Shown: piece after piece, positions 8,572 to 19,265 of the stretch
How the letters are laid out: every line of letters starts with the position of its first letter
Numbering within the stretch: the first letter of the stretch is position 1
Position numbers and translations under genes: made by a program
Assembly: GCF_004349105.1 (NCBI RefSeq)
Contig: NZ_SMLB01000007.1
Coordinates: 62,001 to 126,000, forward strand
Reading direction: 5' to 3'
DNA: 64,000 nucleotides
Origin: Jiangella aurantiaca
Lineage (GTDB): Bacteria; Actinomycetota; Actinomycetes; Jiangellales; Jiangellaceae
The notes under the pieces: generated by a model
Told to the model about the DNA's origin: nothing
Database searches by the model: none
Seen by the model: only the letters and a program-made list of their open reading frames with translations

Positions 8572-8918
8572 GAGACGCGGGGACAATCGGACATTCGTGG
8601 CATCTTCCGCGGTTCCGTCCACAAGGGCGGGGAGAGCCGCCGCCAACGGCCGGGCCGCCGGTTCGCTGATCGAAACCGTTTCTGGTCTGCGGCGATGGCC
8701 AGCGGTGTGGATCGCGGCCGGTTGCGGCGCGCGCATATGTCTATCTGTCCCGGGGCCGCGCCGTCAGCCGGACGCCCCATCCCGTGACATCCGGCCCCCG
8801 ACTGTGACGTGGTCTGCTCGGCGATCGTCAGCCCCTGCGGGTGGGGACCCGGAACCCGCGCCGCGCGACGTGGCGCTTCGCGCCCACGTCGATGCGGACG
8901 GGCGAAAAGGGGCGGGGG

Positions 8919-9470
8919 TCACGTCACGTTCGGAATCAGCCGGCGCACGAGATCGTCCAGTTCGTCGACCACCTCGCGCCAGACGGAGGCGCGCTGGCCG
9001 TAAGGGTCGACGATGTCGTCCTCGGGGCTCTCGCCGGCGATGTCGTCGCGGGCACGGCCCTCGCCGACATGCTGCAGCCAGTCGGTGAAGCGCTGGTGCC
9101 GGCCGCGAACGGCGGACTTCTCCGCCCGGCGGACGAAGTCCTTCAGCGTGAACGTCTTCACCCAGGCGTCCGGGTGCGCGTCGACGATGGCGCGGACGTG
9201 CCCGCGCTCCATGCCGAGCACCAGCGCCGCCGACGCCACGGACGCGGCAGTGACGGGCAGGCTGCGGTGCCCGCCGAGCTCCAGCCCGCGCCCGCGCATC
9301 ACCGTGATGCCGACTGGCGGCACCGAGCCGTGCGCGCCGACCAGCGCACCGGACCGGCCGACGAGTGGCGACCCGGCCCGCGGCGCGTAGGCGTCGAGCA
9401 TGGCGGCGGCGATGGGCGAGCGGCAGCGGCCGGCCGTGCAGACGAACAGAACGTCGATGCTGACCCCCAC
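8919..9470 (-). CDS. Low-molecular-weight protein tyrosine phosphatase
   Basis: A 183-residue cytoplasmic phosphatase. The N-terminal P-loop is VCTAGRCRSP, which satisfies CX5R with the catalytic cysteine and arginine, and the general-acid aspartate lies in the C-terminal DPYGQ motif. Family members remove phosphate from tyrosine, or act on exopolysaccharide kinases when next to such genes. No kinase or polysaccharide gene is adjacent. The GTG at 9470 gives the P-loop its usual position near residue 11. Confidence 0.85.
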   Translation of the reverse strand: MGVSIDVLFVCTAGRCRSPIAAAMLDAYAPRAGSPLVGRSGALVGAHGSVPPVGITVMRGRGLELGGHRSLPVTAASVASAALVLGMERGHVRAIVDAHPDAWVKTFTLKDFVRRAEKSAVRGRHQRFTDWLQHVGEGRARDDIAGESPEDDIVDPYGQRASVWREVVDELDDLVRRLIPNVT

Positions 9471-9563
9471 CCGGTGCCCGGTCCCGACGACGACGGACGC
9501 AGTCTACGGCCGCCGTTTCGCCCCGTTCGCACCGCGGGGCGGCGGCCGCTTCTTCACGCAGCG

Positions 9564-10394
9564 TCACCGGCTCAGTCGCTGGAACCGGCGGACCGCCAGC
9601 GGCACGAACACCAGCGTGATCACCAGCGGCCAGACGATCGCCCCGAGCATCGCGTGCTGCTCGATCCAGCTGTCGCCCAGCGCCGCGGGGTTGCCGAACA
9701 GCTCGCGCGCCGCCGTCACCGTCGACGACACCGGGTTCCACGCCGCGACGGCGCCCAGCCAGTCGGGCATCTGTGACGGCGCCACGAACACGCTGGAGAT
9801 CATCGCGAACGGGAACGCGACGGCGAACAGGTTGCCGGCCGCCTCTTCGTTGGGCGTCATCAGGCCGATCCAGATGCCGATCCAGATCAGCGCGAACCGC
9901 AGCCACAGCAGCAGCCCGAACGCCGCCAGCGTCGCCCAGAACCCGCCGTCCGAGCGCCAGCCGATGACCAGCGCCGTCGCCGCCAACACGAGCAGGTCCA
10001 GGCCGGCGCTGACGATGTCGGCCAGCCCGCGGCCGGTGACCGGGGCCGACGGCGCCATCGGCATGGAGCGGAACCGGTCGGTGACGCCCTTCGTGGTGTC
10101 GAGCACGACGGCGTACGCGGTGTTCATGAAGCCCATGGCCATGGTCATGCCGAACATGCCGGGCATCAGGTACTCGCGGTAGTCGCCGCCGCCGGGCACG
10201 CTCATCGCGCTGCCGAACACGTACCCGAACAGCAGCACCGACACGATCGGGAAGCCGAGCTGCCAGGCGATGTTGGCCGGCTGCCTGACCAGGTGGGTGA
10301 GCGTGCGGCGGGCGACCGTCCAGCCGTCGGCCAGCGCCCAGTGCAGCCGCCGCTCCGGGACGTCCAGGCCGTGGTCGAGAGTGGTCGTGCTCAT
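9564..10394 (-). CDS. ABC-2 type multidrug exporter permease, DrrB-like
   Basis: A 276-residue membrane protein with six predicted helices and the ABC2 signature around [14 protein letters not shown]. The C-terminal [16 protein letters not shown] segment is typical of DrrB and daunorubicin-type exporters. ATG 10394 overlaps the stop of the ATPase gene by four bases. It pairs with the ATPase to export drugs or lipids and is likely controlled by the divergent TetR-type regulator. Confidence 0.92.
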   Translation of the reverse strand: MSTTTLDHGLDVPERRLHWALADGWTVARRTLTHLVRQPANIAWQLGFPIVSVLLFGYVFGSAMSVPGGGDYREYLMPGMFGMTMAMGFMNTAYAVVLDTTKGVTDRFRSMPMAPSAPVTGRGLADIVSAGLDLLVLAATALVIGWRSDGGFWATLAAFGLLLWLRFALIWIGIWIGLMTPNEEAAGNLFAVAFPFAMISSVFVAPSQMPDWLGAVAAWNPVSSTVTAARELFGNPAALGDSWIEQHAMLGAIVWPLVITLVFVPLAVRRFQRLSR

Positions 10395-11395
10395 GCGGGG
10401 ACCTCCGTCCGCTGCTCGGTGCCGGCCTCGTCGCGGGCGGTGTCCGGCTCGGCCTTGTGCCCGGTGAGCCGCAGGAACACCTCGTCCAGTGTGGGCCGGC
10501 GCAGCCCGATGTCCTCGACGCCGATGCCCTCGTCCTGCAACCGCCGGGCGACGTCGGTGAGCGCGGTGACCCGCTGCTCGACCGCTGCGGTGACCCGGCG
10601 ATGCTCCTCGTCGACCTCCGGCTCGCCGGCCGCGACCCGCGCCACCGTCTGCACCGCCACCGGCAGGTCGACCGCCTCCTCCAGCACGACCTCGAGCTGG
10701 TCGCCGCCGACCCGGCGCTTGAGCGCGGCCGGGGTGTCGTCGGCGATCACCCGGCCGTGGTCGATGACGGCGACCCGCCCGGCCAGCTGGTCGGCCTCGT
10801 CGAGGTACTGCGTCGTCAGCAGCACGGTGGTGCCGCCGGACACCAGCGAGCGGACCGCCGTCCACACCTCGTTGCGCCCGCGCGGGTCGAGCCCGGTCGT
10901 CGGCTCATCGAGGAACAGCACCTTCGGGGCGAGGATCATGCTCGCGGCGAGGTCGAGCCGGCGCCGCATGCCGCCGCTGTACTCCTTGGTGCCCTTGTCC
11001 GCGGCCTCGGTGAGGTCGAACTGCTCGAGCAGCTCGTCGGCCCGGACGGCCGCGCGGGCCGGGCCGAGGTGGAACAGCCGGCCGAACATCCGCAGGTTCT
11101 GCCGGCCGGTCAGGATCTCGTCCACCGCCGTGAACTGGCCGGTGAAGCCGATGTGCCGGCGAACCCTGCGCGGCTCGCGGGCGACGTCGAAGCCGGCGAC
11201 CTCGGCGCGGCCGCCGTCGAGCCGGACGAGCGTGGCCAGGATGCGCACCGCGGTGGTCTTGCCCGCGCCGTTGGGGCCGAGCAGGCCATAGACCATGCCC
11301 TGCGGAACGGCCAGGTCGAATCCGTCGAGAGCGCGTTTCTCGCCGTATCTCTTCTGCAGTCCTTCGGCGATGATCGCGTCGCTGGAGGTGCTCAA
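10391..11395 (-). CDS. ABC exporter ATP-binding protein, DrrA-like
   Basis: A 334-residue ATPase. Walker A is GPNGAGKTT, the signature is [12 protein letters not shown], and Walker B is [12 protein letters not shown]. The C-terminal domain of about 100 residues, ending in [14 protein letters not shown], is the DrrA type. The start is TTG 11395, with GGAAGGA upstream. It energises the adjoining DrrB-like permease. The gene starts 31 bases from a palindromic operator shared with the divergent regulator. Confidence 0.93.
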   Translation of the reverse strand: MSTSSDAIIAEGLQKRYGEKRALDGFDLAVPQGMVYGLLGPNGAGKTTAVRILATLVRLDGGRAEVAGFDVAREPRRVRRHIGFTGQFTAVDEILTGRQNLRMFGRLFHLGPARAAVRADELLEQFDLTEAADKGTKEYSGGMRRRLDLAASMILAPKVLFLDEPTTGLDPRGRNEVWTAVRSLVSGGTTVLLTTQYLDEADQLAGRVAVIDHGRVIADDTPAALKRRVGGDQLEVVLEEAVDLPVAVQTVARVAAGEPEVDEEHRRVTAAVEQRVTALTDVARRLQDEGIGVEDIGLRRPTLDEVFLRLTGHKAEPDTARDEAGTEQRTEVPA

Positions 11396-11425
11396 GGAAG
11401 TTCCTTCCGCCGAACCGGGTACGTC

Positions 11426-11443
11426 GTACGCATTGAAGCGTAC
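11426..11443. promoter_or_regulatory. Palindromic operator for the TetR-type regulator
   Basis: GTACGC-ATTGAA-GCGTAC is a perfect six-base dyad with a six-base spacer, placed between the divergent exporter and regulator genes. This size and position fit TetR-family operators, so autoregulation and exporter repression are inferred. Confidence 0.6.
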
Positions 11444-11481
11444 ACCGTGCGCAGTTCATTCCCGGGCTAGTGTTCTCCCTG

Positions 11482-12294
11482 ATGACCACGGACTACAGCG
11501 GCGGCGGCGACGTCTCGAAGAGCCTCGAGCTCCTGTGGGGGATGCAGCAGCGTCCGACCCGCGGGCCGAGGCCCGGTCTCACGCTCGAGCGCATCGTCGA
11601 GGCCGCCGTCGCGGTGGCCGATGCTGAAGGGCTCACCGCGCTCTCGATGCGCCGCGTCGCCGCACACCTCGGCGTCGGCACCATGTCGCTCTACCGGTAC
11701 GTGCCGGGAAAGGCCGAGTTGCTCGACCTCATGCTCGACCACGTCGCCGGGCCGGTCGACGACGTCATCGAGGACGACGCCGCCGCCGATGCAGTCGGAT
11801 GGCGCGCGGCGCTGGAAGAGATGGCCCGCGGGATCTGGCAGATGTGCCTCGACCACCCTTGGTACCCGCAGGTCGACCAGGTGCGGCCGCTGCTCGGGCC
11901 GAACAACATCGCCGGCATGGACCGGCTGCTCCGGCGGCTCAAGCCGACCGGGCTGAGCGACCAGCAGCTGGTCCTCATGGTCTCAGTGGTCGACGGCTTC
12001 GTGACCGCCGTCGCCCGGTCGCAGGTCAATTCCCTGCAGGCCGAGCAACGCACCGGCATCACCGAAGAGGAGTTCTGGGCCGCCCAGGAGCCGGTGCTGG
12101 TCAAGATGATGGAGTCCGGCCGGTTCCCGACGCTGGCCAAGCTGCACGAGCACACGTTCACGTTCAGCTACGAGGACGTGTTCGAGTTCGGCCTGAAGGT
12201 CGTGCTCGACGGCCTGGCCGTCGTCGTGGCGACCGGCGGCAAGGCGATGCCGGGCTACTTGGCAGCGCGGGCCGACGAGCCGCACTGTGAGTGA
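11482..12294 (+). CDS. TetR family transcriptional regulator with TetR_C_1-type ligand domain
   Basis: A 270-residue regulator. The helix-turn-helix spans about residues 35-75, with ALSMRRVAAHLGVGTMSLYRYV as the recognition segment. The long C-terminal domain, with LDHPWYPQV and the helix near KLHEHTFTF, resembles the tetracycline-repressor-like C-terminal class found beside drug exporters. ATG 11482 is preferred, but GTG 11470 adds four residues and neither has a good ribosome binding site. It is divergent from the DrrAB-type genes, which it probably represses until a drug-like ligand binds. Confidence 0.88.
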   Translation: MTTDYSGGGDVSKSLELLWGMQQRPTRGPRPGLTLERIVEAAVAVADAEGLTALSMRRVAAHLGVGTMSLYRYVPGKAELLDLMLDHVAGPVDDVIEDDAAADAVGWRAALEEMARGIWQMCLDHPWYPQVDQVRPLLGPNNIAGMDRLLRRLKPTGLSDQQLVLMVSVVDGFVTAVARSQVNSLQAEQRTGITEEEFWAAQEPVLVKMMESGRFPTLAKLHEHTFTFSYEDVFEFGLKVVLDGLAVVVATGGKAMPGYLAARADEPHCE

Positions 12295-12300
12295 ACCGGC

Positions 12301-12501
12301 CTAGCGGTGGACGGGTGGCGCGTCGGGCCCGTGGTGCGGGTGGTGCTCCCAGCGGACCCGATTCGCGCCGAAACCGGCGGCGTGCACGCCGTCGTGGCCG
12401 TGCGGCCGCCGGCAACGGTAGGCGAGGGAGTAGAGGTCGCGGCAGGAGTCGCCGTAGCTGGTGTACGCGAATTCCAGATCGAGACGGTTGTCGGTGCTCA
12501 T
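12301..12501 (-). CDS. Small His/Cys-containing hypothetical protein
   Basis: A 66-residue protein starting at ATG 12501. It contains LAYRCRRPHGHDGVHAAGFG and a His-rich tail, which might bind metal. No function is recognised. It sits between convergent genes, six bases from the regulator's stop. The lack of a strong ribosome binding site leaves some doubt. Confidence 0.45.
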   Translation of the reverse strand: MSTDNRLDLEFAYTSYGDSCRDLYSLAYRCRRPHGHDGVHAAGFGANRVRWEHHPHHGPDAPPVHR

Positions 12502-12587
12502 GTGATCACCAGGTTCGCAATGTGCCGTTGCGGGACCGACCGCGACATTGCGGACATATCGAGTATCACACGAGCACCGATGTGTTG

Positions 12588-13802
12588 TCAGCCCAGCATT
12601 CCGTGCGGGTCCAGGATGTACTTGCGAGCGGCTCCCTTGTCGAACTCGGTGTAGCCCTGGGGCGCCTGGTCGAGCGGGATCACCGTGGCGTTGACATTCT
12701 TGGCGACCTGCGTGCGGTCGTGCAGGATCGCCATCATCAGCCCGCGGTTGTAGCGCATGACCGGGCATTGCCCCGTCGTGAAGGACAGCGACTTCGCCCA
12801 GCCCAGACCGAGCCGGATGGACAGCGACCCCTCCTTGGCGGCGTCGTCGGCGGCCCCCGGGTCGCCGGTGACATACAGGCCGGGGATGCCGACACCACCG
12901 CCGGCGCGGGTCACGGTCATGACGGTGTTGAGTACGGTCGCCGGCCGCTCGGTCTGTGCCTCGCCGCCGTGTCCGCGCGCCTCGAAGCCGACCGCGTCGA
13001 CCGCACAGTCGACCTCGGGCTCGCCGACGATCTGCGCGATCTGCTCGGCCGGGTCGCCTTGCGAGACGTCGATGGTCTCGCAGCCGAAGCTGCGCGCCTG
13101 CTCCAGCCGGTCCCTCTGCAGGTCGGCGACGATGACCACGGCGGCTCCGAGCAGGAACGCCGACGTCGCCGCGGCCAGGCCGACCGGGCCCGCTCCGGCG
13201 ATGTAGACCGTCGAGCCGGGTTGCACCCCGGCCGTCACGCAGCCGTGGAACCCCGTCGGGAAGATGTCCGCGAGCATGGCCAGGTCGCGAATCTTCTCCA
13301 TCGCCTGGTCCTTGTCGGGGAACTTCAGCACGTTCCAGTCGGCATAGGGAACCATGACGTACTCGGCCTGCCCGCCGACCCAGCCGCCCATGTCGACGTA
13401 GCCGTACGCCGACCCGGCGCGTTCGGGGTTGACGTTCATGCAGACGCCGGTCTTGCCCTCCTTGCAGTTGCGACAACGTCCGCAGGCGATGTTGAAGGGT
13501 ACGGACACGAGGTCACCGGTCTTGACGAACTCGACGTCGCGGCCGGTCTCGATCACCTCGCCGGTGATCTCGTGACCGAGCGTCAGTCCTTCCGGCGCCG
13601 TGGTGCGGCCGCGGACCATGTGCTGGTCGCTGCCGCAGATGTTGGTGGCGACGACCTTGAGGATGACCCCGTGCGGCAACTGGCGCCCCACGTTGTCCGG
13701 ATTCACCCCGGGTCCGTCCTGGATCTCGAACGCCGGGTAGGCGACGTCCTCTACTTCGACGTGGCCAGCGCCCCGATAGACGACAGCTCTGTTGTCTGGC
13801 AC
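12588..13802 (-). CDS. fdhA: Zinc-dependent, glutathione-independent formaldehyde dehydrogenase
   Basis: A 404-residue medium-chain dehydrogenase. Visible landmarks: CGSDQH and GHEITGE for catalytic zinc, CGRCRNCKEGKTGVC for structural zinc, and the NAD-binding IAGAGPVGL. The long insert with AYGYVDMGGWVGGQAEYV and the C-terminal LGWAKSLSF segment are typical of FdhA-type enzymes, which dismutate or oxidise formaldehyde without added glutathione. GTG 13802 was chosen because it gives the family start VPDNRAVVYRG and has GGAGGG ten bases upstream; upstream frames are leader. The leader holds a seven-base stem, CGCCACC 13848-13854 with GGTGGCG 13866-13872. A single-gene unit. Confidence 0.9.
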   Translation of the reverse strand: MPDNRAVVYRGAGHVEVEDVAYPAFEIQDGPGVNPDNVGRQLPHGVILKVVATNICGSDQHMVRGRTTAPEGLTLGHEITGEVIETGRDVEFVKTGDLVSVPFNIACGRCRNCKEGKTGVCMNVNPERAGSAYGYVDMGGWVGGQAEYVMVPYADWNVLKFPDKDQAMEKIRDLAMLADIFPTGFHGCVTAGVQPGSTVYIAGAGPVGLAAATSAFLLGAAVVIVADLQRDRLEQARSFGCETIDVSQGDPAEQIAQIVGEPEVDCAVDAVGFEARGHGGEAQTERPATVLNTVMTVTRAGGGVGIPGLYVTGDPGAADDAAKEGSLSIRLGLGWAKSLSFTTGQCPVMRYNRGLMMAILHDRTQVAKNVNATVIPLDQAPQGYTEFDKGAARKYILDPHGMLG

Positions 13803-14028
13803 GACCCCTGCTCCCTCCTGATGGTGACGGATGCGGCGGAAGTGGTACGCCACCTTTCCGGCGACGGTGGCGGGGCCGTCCGAACTCGTCACCGTGCCAC
13901 CTGGGATGCCAGGGCGGACGGCACGGACGAGGGATGTCACCTGCAGGGAGTGGGCGGATCGCTCGCCCGGAATCTCAAACTAGACCCGGCCGGAAAGAGG
14001 CGTCAATCAGCGCGGGCGGGTGGTTCGG

Positions 14029-14853
14029 TCAGGCTGTGGCGAGGGCGTCGGCGCGGATGGCGAGGGTGATCCGGCGGACCGCCCGGCTGGCCCGCTGCCG
14101 GGCGGCGGCCCAGCTGATGCCGGCCCGCTCGGCCGCGGCGGCGCCGCCGTCGAGGCCGGGTGCGGGCGCGTAGATGTCCAGCAGCAGCGCGGCGTCGCCG
14201 GCGCTCACCGCGCCCGCGTCGACGGCCCAGGCGAGCAGCTCCGTGAGGTCGACGTCGCCGCCGGCGGCGACGGTCAGGTCGGCCGGGTCGGTCCCGACGA
14301 CCGCCGCCAGCGTGTCCGGCTCGGCCGGTGTCTCGGTTCGGCAATACGCCAACTCGCGGCTGATCACGCCGAGCGTGTCCATCGCGATGTTCGCCGCCAC
14401 CTTCGTCGGCCGGCGCTCGGTCGGATAGGTCGCGATGACCGTCCACAGTGCGGCGACCGCGGCCTGCTCGATGCTCTCGCGGCTGTCCCGGCCCGCGTGT
14501 CCGGCGGCGATCCGGATCGCCTTGCCGAGCATCAGCTGCAGCACCGTCCGCCCGGCCAGCGCATCGCCGTCGCGGGCCAGCCGCAGCAGCGCCAGCAGGA
14601 CCGCGTCCGCACCCCGCGAGGCGGCCCCGGCTGCGCCGCCCCGCGAGGCTCCGGCCGGCCGCGAGGCCGCGGCGGTCACCGTCGCCTCGACGTCGGCGAG
14701 GTCGCGGCAGCCGGCCAGCGCCGGCTCGGCGGCCGCCCAGCGGGCGACCGCGCCCGCCCGCCCGTCGGCGCGGAGCCGGTCCCACTCGTCGTTGAGCCGG
14801 CCGGCCACGCCGGTCCCGGTCTGCCGCCGCGCTCCCGTGATCGTGACGCTCAT
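14029..14853 (-). CDS. Sigma-factor-like DNA-binding protein of unknown function
   Basis: A 274-residue protein. The N-terminus around LNDEWDRLRADGRAGAVARW matches a protein type found repeatedly in streptomycetes, and the end, GISWAAARQRASRAVRRI, resembles a sigma region 4 helix-turn-helix. The middle is alanine-rich. No canonical sigma region 2 motif is recognised. It probably binds DNA, but the role is unknown. The gene stands alone between the fdhA leader and cysC. Confidence 0.7.
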   Translation of the reverse strand: MSVTITGARRQTGTGVAGRLNDEWDRLRADGRAGAVARWAAAEPALAGCRDLADVEATVTAAASRPAGASRGGAAGAASRGADAVLLALLRLARDGDALAGRTVLQLMLGKAIRIAAGHAGRDSRESIEQAAVAALWTVIATYPTERRPTKVAANIAMDTLGVISRELAYCRTETPAEPDTLAAVVGTDPADLTVAAGGDVDLTELLAWAVDAGAVSAGDAALLLDIYAPAPGLDGGAAAAERAGISWAAARQRASRAVRRITLAIRADALATA

Positions 14854-14948
14854 GCGCCCCAGGCTGGGCGGCGACCCTTGCCCGCAGACTTGCCCGGAAG
14901 CTTGCCCTCACGCCCCCTACCAGCAGGGCAATGGTTGCCCGGACGGCG

Positions 14949-16244
14949 TCAGAGCCGCCCGCCCTGGTCGAGCAGGGTGATGACGGCGTCCCGGGCGGCG
15001 ATGATCGACAGGCCGGTCGTGTCGAGGACGAGGTCGGCGTCGTCGGGCTCCTCGTACGGGCTGGAGATGCCGGTGAACTCGGGGATCTCGCCGGCCCGGG
15101 CGCGCGCGTAGAGGCCCTTGCGGTCGCGCCGCTCGCACTCCGCCAGCGGGGTGGCAATGTGGATCAGCAGGAAGTCGCCGTGCGCCTCCACCATGGAACG
15201 GACCCGTGCCCGGGTGGCGGCGAACGGCGCGATCGGCGCGCACACCGCGATGCCGCCGTGCTTGGCGATCTCAGCGGCGACGAACCCGATGCGCTCGACG
15301 TTGCGGTCGCGGTCCTCCTTCGAGAACCCGAGCCCGGCGGACAGGTTGCGCCGGACGACGTCGCCGTCGAGCAGGGTGACGGTGCGGGTGCCGATCTCCG
15401 CGATCCGGTCGGTGACCGCCCGCGCGATGGTCGACTTGCCCGACCCGGACAGCCCGGTGAACAACAGCACCAGCCCGCGTTCGTGCGGCAGCGGGCGCCA
15501 CCGGCGCCAGGCGTGCCGGCTCGCCGACGGCCAGTCGGCCGGCTCGGCGGCGGTGCCGTCGAGCCAGTCGCGCAGCGCCTCGGCCGGCGGCGGCTCCGCC
15601 GGCACGACCCGGGTGCCGCCGTAAGCGACGGCGATCCGCTCGGCCAGGTCGTCGTCGCGGTCGTCGCCGTACTGCGGGGCGGGCACGACGACCAGGTCGG
15701 CCCGGCGGCCTTCGCGGCGCAGCCGGTCGCGCAGTGTCAGCGTCGCCGAGACGACGTCGGCGGCGTCCGGCCCCGGCACGGCACGCGGGCCGTCCAGCAC
15801 GATCAGCAGCACCGGCTGACCGGCCTTCGCCGTCGCGGCCACGAGCGTGCGCAGGTCGACCGGGTCGCGCGTCACGACGGCCGCGGCTCCGGCCAGCCGC
15901 ACCTGCTCCGGCGTCTTTCGGTGTGCCGCGTACGCCCCGCGCGGCTCGCCGTCGTCGGTCGCCGCGGCCGCGCGGCGGACCGTCCCCTTCACCGTCAGCC
16001 GGCGCTTGCGCGTGGTCGCGGACTCGACGGTGACGACAGCGACCGGCGCGCCCTCGGTGTCGGTGATGGTCAGCTCGGTGCCCGGCGCGGGCTTCTTGCC
16101 GGGCTGCGGGTCGAGTTCGACGGCGACCGCCGGCGGCGGCGCGACGGCGCCGGGCACGGCAATGCCGAGCAGCGCGAGCTCGATGGTGGTGAGCGTGATC
16201 GGATCGGGGGTCAGTGCAGGACCGGGGGTCGGTTCGGCGGCCAC
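14949..16244 (-). CDS. cysC: Adenylylsulfate kinase fused to a degenerate ATP-sulfurylase-like N-terminus
   Basis: A 431-residue protein. The C-terminal 180 residues are an APS kinase: P-loop GLSGSGKST, DGDVVRRNLSAGLGFSKEDR and a C-terminal GISSPYEEP. It makes PAPS from APS and ATP. The first 230 residues look like an ATP-sulfurylase PUA domain (LTTIELALLGIAVPG, and GTELTITDTEGAPVA) followed by an alpha/beta domain, but the catalytic QxRNPxH and HxxH motifs are missing, so this half is probably inactive or regulatory. No cysD, cysN or sulfite reductase gene is near. Sulfatases lie 43 kb away in the window. Start is GTG 16244. Confidence 0.88.
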   Translation of the reverse strand: MAAEPTPGPALTPDPITLTTIELALLGIAVPGAVAPPPAVAVELDPQPGKKPAPGTELTITDTEGAPVAVVTVESATTRKRRLTVKGTVRRAAAATDDGEPRGAYAAHRKTPEQVRLAGAAAVVTRDPVDLRTLVAATAKAGQPVLLIVLDGPRAVPGPDAADVVSATLTLRDRLRREGRRADLVVVPAPQYGDDRDDDLAERIAVAYGGTRVVPAEPPPAEALRDWLDGTAAEPADWPSASRHAWRRWRPLPHERGLVLLFTGLSGSGKSTIARAVTDRIAEIGTRTVTLLDGDVVRRNLSAGLGFSKEDRDRNVERIGFVAAEIAKHGGIAVCAPIAPFAATRARVRSMVEAHGDFLLIHIATPLAECERRDRKGLYARARAGEIPEFTGISSPYEEPDDADLVLDTTGLSIIAARDAVITLLDQGGRL

Positions 16245-16288
16245 GGCGCCCAGCTTAGGGCCGTCGGGCGACCCCGCCGGAACCCGTC

Positions 16289-16945
16289 TCAGCCCGCCAG
16301 CGCCCGCACCGCGTCGCCGACCGGGACGTCGCCGCCGACCAGCTCGAGCGTCAGCCGCGCGGTGCCCGGCTCGTCCAGGAGCGCCAGGAGCACCGCGGCC
16401 ACGTCGTCGCGGGTGACGCGTCCGCGCGGGACCGACGGCGCCAGCCGCACCCGGCCGGTGCCCGGGTCGTTCGTGAGGCTGCCGGGACGCAGCACGGTCC
16501 AGTCGAGGTCGCGGCGGCGCAGGTCGGCCTCGCTGTCACCCTTGGCCTTCAGATAGACCTGGAACACGTCGCCGGGGTCGGCCGGCGGCTCGGTCGTCGC
16601 GCCCATCGACGACACCAGCAGGTAGCGGCGCACCCCGGCCAGCTCGGCCGCGTCGGCCAGCAGCGCCGCCGCGCCGCGGTCGACGGTGTCCTTGCGAGCC
16701 GCGCCGCTGCCTGGCCCCGCGCCGGCCGCGAACACGACGGCGTCGGCGCCACGGACCTCGTTCGCCAGCTCGTCGGCGCCGGCCCGCTCCAGGTCGATGA
16801 CGACGGCCGTGGCACCGGCAGACGCGAGGTCGCCGGCCTGGTCGGGGTTGCGGATGAGGCCCACCGCGGAGTCGCCGCGCAGGGTGAGCAGCCGTTCCAG
16901 CCGAAGTGCGATCTGGCCGTGCCCGCCAGCGATGACCACCTGCAT
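16289..16945 (-). CDS. NAD(P)-binding atypical short-chain dehydrogenase (NmrA/SDR_a5-like)
   Basis: A 218-residue Rossmann protein with N-terminal VVIAGGHGQIALRL and the SSMGA and LRPGSLTND segments of atypical SDRs related to YwnB and YtfG. The active-site YxxxK is replaced by YLKAKGDSE, which retains Y and K at the right spacing. Such proteins act on quinones or sense NAD(P)H. It is divergent from tdh. Confidence 0.85.
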   Translation of the reverse strand: MQVVIAGGHGQIALRLERLLTLRGDSAVGLIRNPDQAGDLASAGATAVVIDLERAGADELANEVRGADAVVFAAGAGPGSGAARKDTVDRGAAALLADAAELAGVRRYLLVSSMGATTEPPADPGDVFQVYLKAKGDSEADLRRRDLDWTVLRPGSLTNDPGTGRVRLAPSVPRGRVTRDDVAAVLLALLDEPGTARLTLELVGGDVPVGDAVRALAG

Positions 16946-17024
16946 TCGGCGTACGTTAGCCGACCCTCGTCGCGCCGGGTGGGCGGACGTCCCCGACCAG
17001 CGCGGTGTGCCGGCGACCGTGCGT

Positions 17025-17030
17025 TACGCT
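17025..17030 (+). promoter_or_regulatory. -10 element of a probable leaderless tdh promoter
   Basis: TACGCT ends seven bases before GTG 17038, and no ribosome binding site is present. Transcription would start at or beside the start codon, making tdh mRNA leaderless, as is common in actinomycetes. Confidence 0.45.
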
Positions 17031-17037
17031 CGCGCGA

Positions 17038-18069
17038 GTGAGAGCACTGGTCAAGGCCGGACCCGGCGCCGGGCTGGAGCTGGCCGACGTCCCGATGCCG
17101 GTGGCCGGGGCGGGCGAGGCGCTGGTCCGCGTCCTGCGCACCGGCATCTGCGGCACCGATCTGCACATCGTGAACTGGGACCCGTGGGCGCAGGCGAACA
17201 TCCGCCCGCCGCTGATCGTCGGGCACGAGTTCGTCGGCGAGGTGGTCGAGGTCGGGCCGGGCAGCCGGGGCGTCCAGGTGGGCGATCTGGTCAGCGGCGA
17301 GGGCCACATCGTGTGCGAGCGGTGCCGGCACTGCCGGGCCGGGCAGCGGCACCTGTGCCCGAACACCGAGGGCATCGGCGTGCACCGCGACGGCGCGTTC
17401 GCGGAGTTCATCGTGATGCCCGCCGGCAACCTCTGGCGGCACCCCGACGGCATCGACCTCGACGCCGCCGCGATCTTCGACCCGTTCGGCAACGCCGTCC
17501 ACACCGCGCTGAAGTTCCCGGTGCACGGCGAGGACGTGCTGGTGGCCGGCGCCGGGCCGATCGGCGTCATGGCCGCGCTGGTCGCCAAGCACGCCGGCGC
17601 CCGCAACGTCGTCATCACCGACGTCAACCCGTACCGCCTGGAGCTGGCCGCCCGGCTCGGCGCCGGCACCACCGTCGACGTGCGGTCGACGACGCTGGAG
17701 GAGGTCCGCCAGCAGTTGGGCATGGCCGAGGGGTTCGACGTCGGCATGGAGATGTCCGGCGACCCGATCGCGCTGCACGACATGTTCGAGTCGATGGCCA
17801 ACGGCGGGCGCATCGCGATGCTGGGGCTGCCGTCGAAGGAGAGCAGCGTCGACTGGTCGCGCATCGTGCTGCGCATGCTCACCATCAGCGGCATCTACGG
17901 CCGGGAGATGTACGAGACCTGGTACCAGGCGTCGGTGCTGGTCGCCGCGGGCGTCGACATCTCCCGCGTCGTCACCCACCGGTTCCCCAGCGCTGAGCAC
18001 GAGGCGGCGTTCGAGGCGTCCGGCAGTGGGCACAGTGGCAAGGTCATCATCGAGTGGGCGCAGCGGTAA
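17038..18069 (+). CDS. tdh: L-threonine 3-dehydrogenase
   Basis: A 343-residue zinc dehydrogenase that converts L-threonine and NAD+ to 2-amino-3-ketobutyrate. Motifs: CGTDLHI and GHEFVGE for catalytic zinc, [15 protein letters not shown] for structural zinc, [12 protein letters not shown] for NAD. The threonine-dehydrogenase signature [10 protein letters not shown] and the segment [10 protein letters not shown] are present. GTG 17038 is preferred over 17005 because it gives the family start and sits just after a -10 element. The next gene, kbl, follows by 14 bases and takes the unstable product. Confidence 0.95.
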   Translation: MRALVKAGPGAGLELADVPMPVAGAGEALVRVLRTGICGTDLHIVNWDPWAQANIRPPLIVGHEFVGEVVEVGPGSRGVQVGDLVSGEGHIVCERCRHCRAGQRHLCPNTEGIGVHRDGAFAEFIVMPAGNLWRHPDGIDLDAAAIFDPFGNAVHTALKFPVHGEDVLVAGAGPIGVMAALVAKHAGARNVVITDVNPYRLELAARLGAGTTVDVRSTTLEEVRQQLGMAEGFDVGMEMSGDPIALHDMFESMANGGRIAMLGLPSKESSVDWSRIVLRMLTISGIYGREMYETWYQASVLVAAGVDISRVVTHRFPSAEHEAAFEASGSGHSGKVIIEWAQR

Positions 18070-18083
18070 CGAAGGAGGACGCG

Positions 18084-19265
<1,182 letters not shown>

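Noticed and set aside
8343-8780. 145-residue minus-strand frame
   Set aside because: Upstream part has no ribosome binding site or recognisable sequence; only the last 40 codons have a plausible start.
13803-14028. Possible riboswitch in the fdhA leader
   Set aside because: Only a simple seven-base stem is visible; no known riboswitch core could be recognised.
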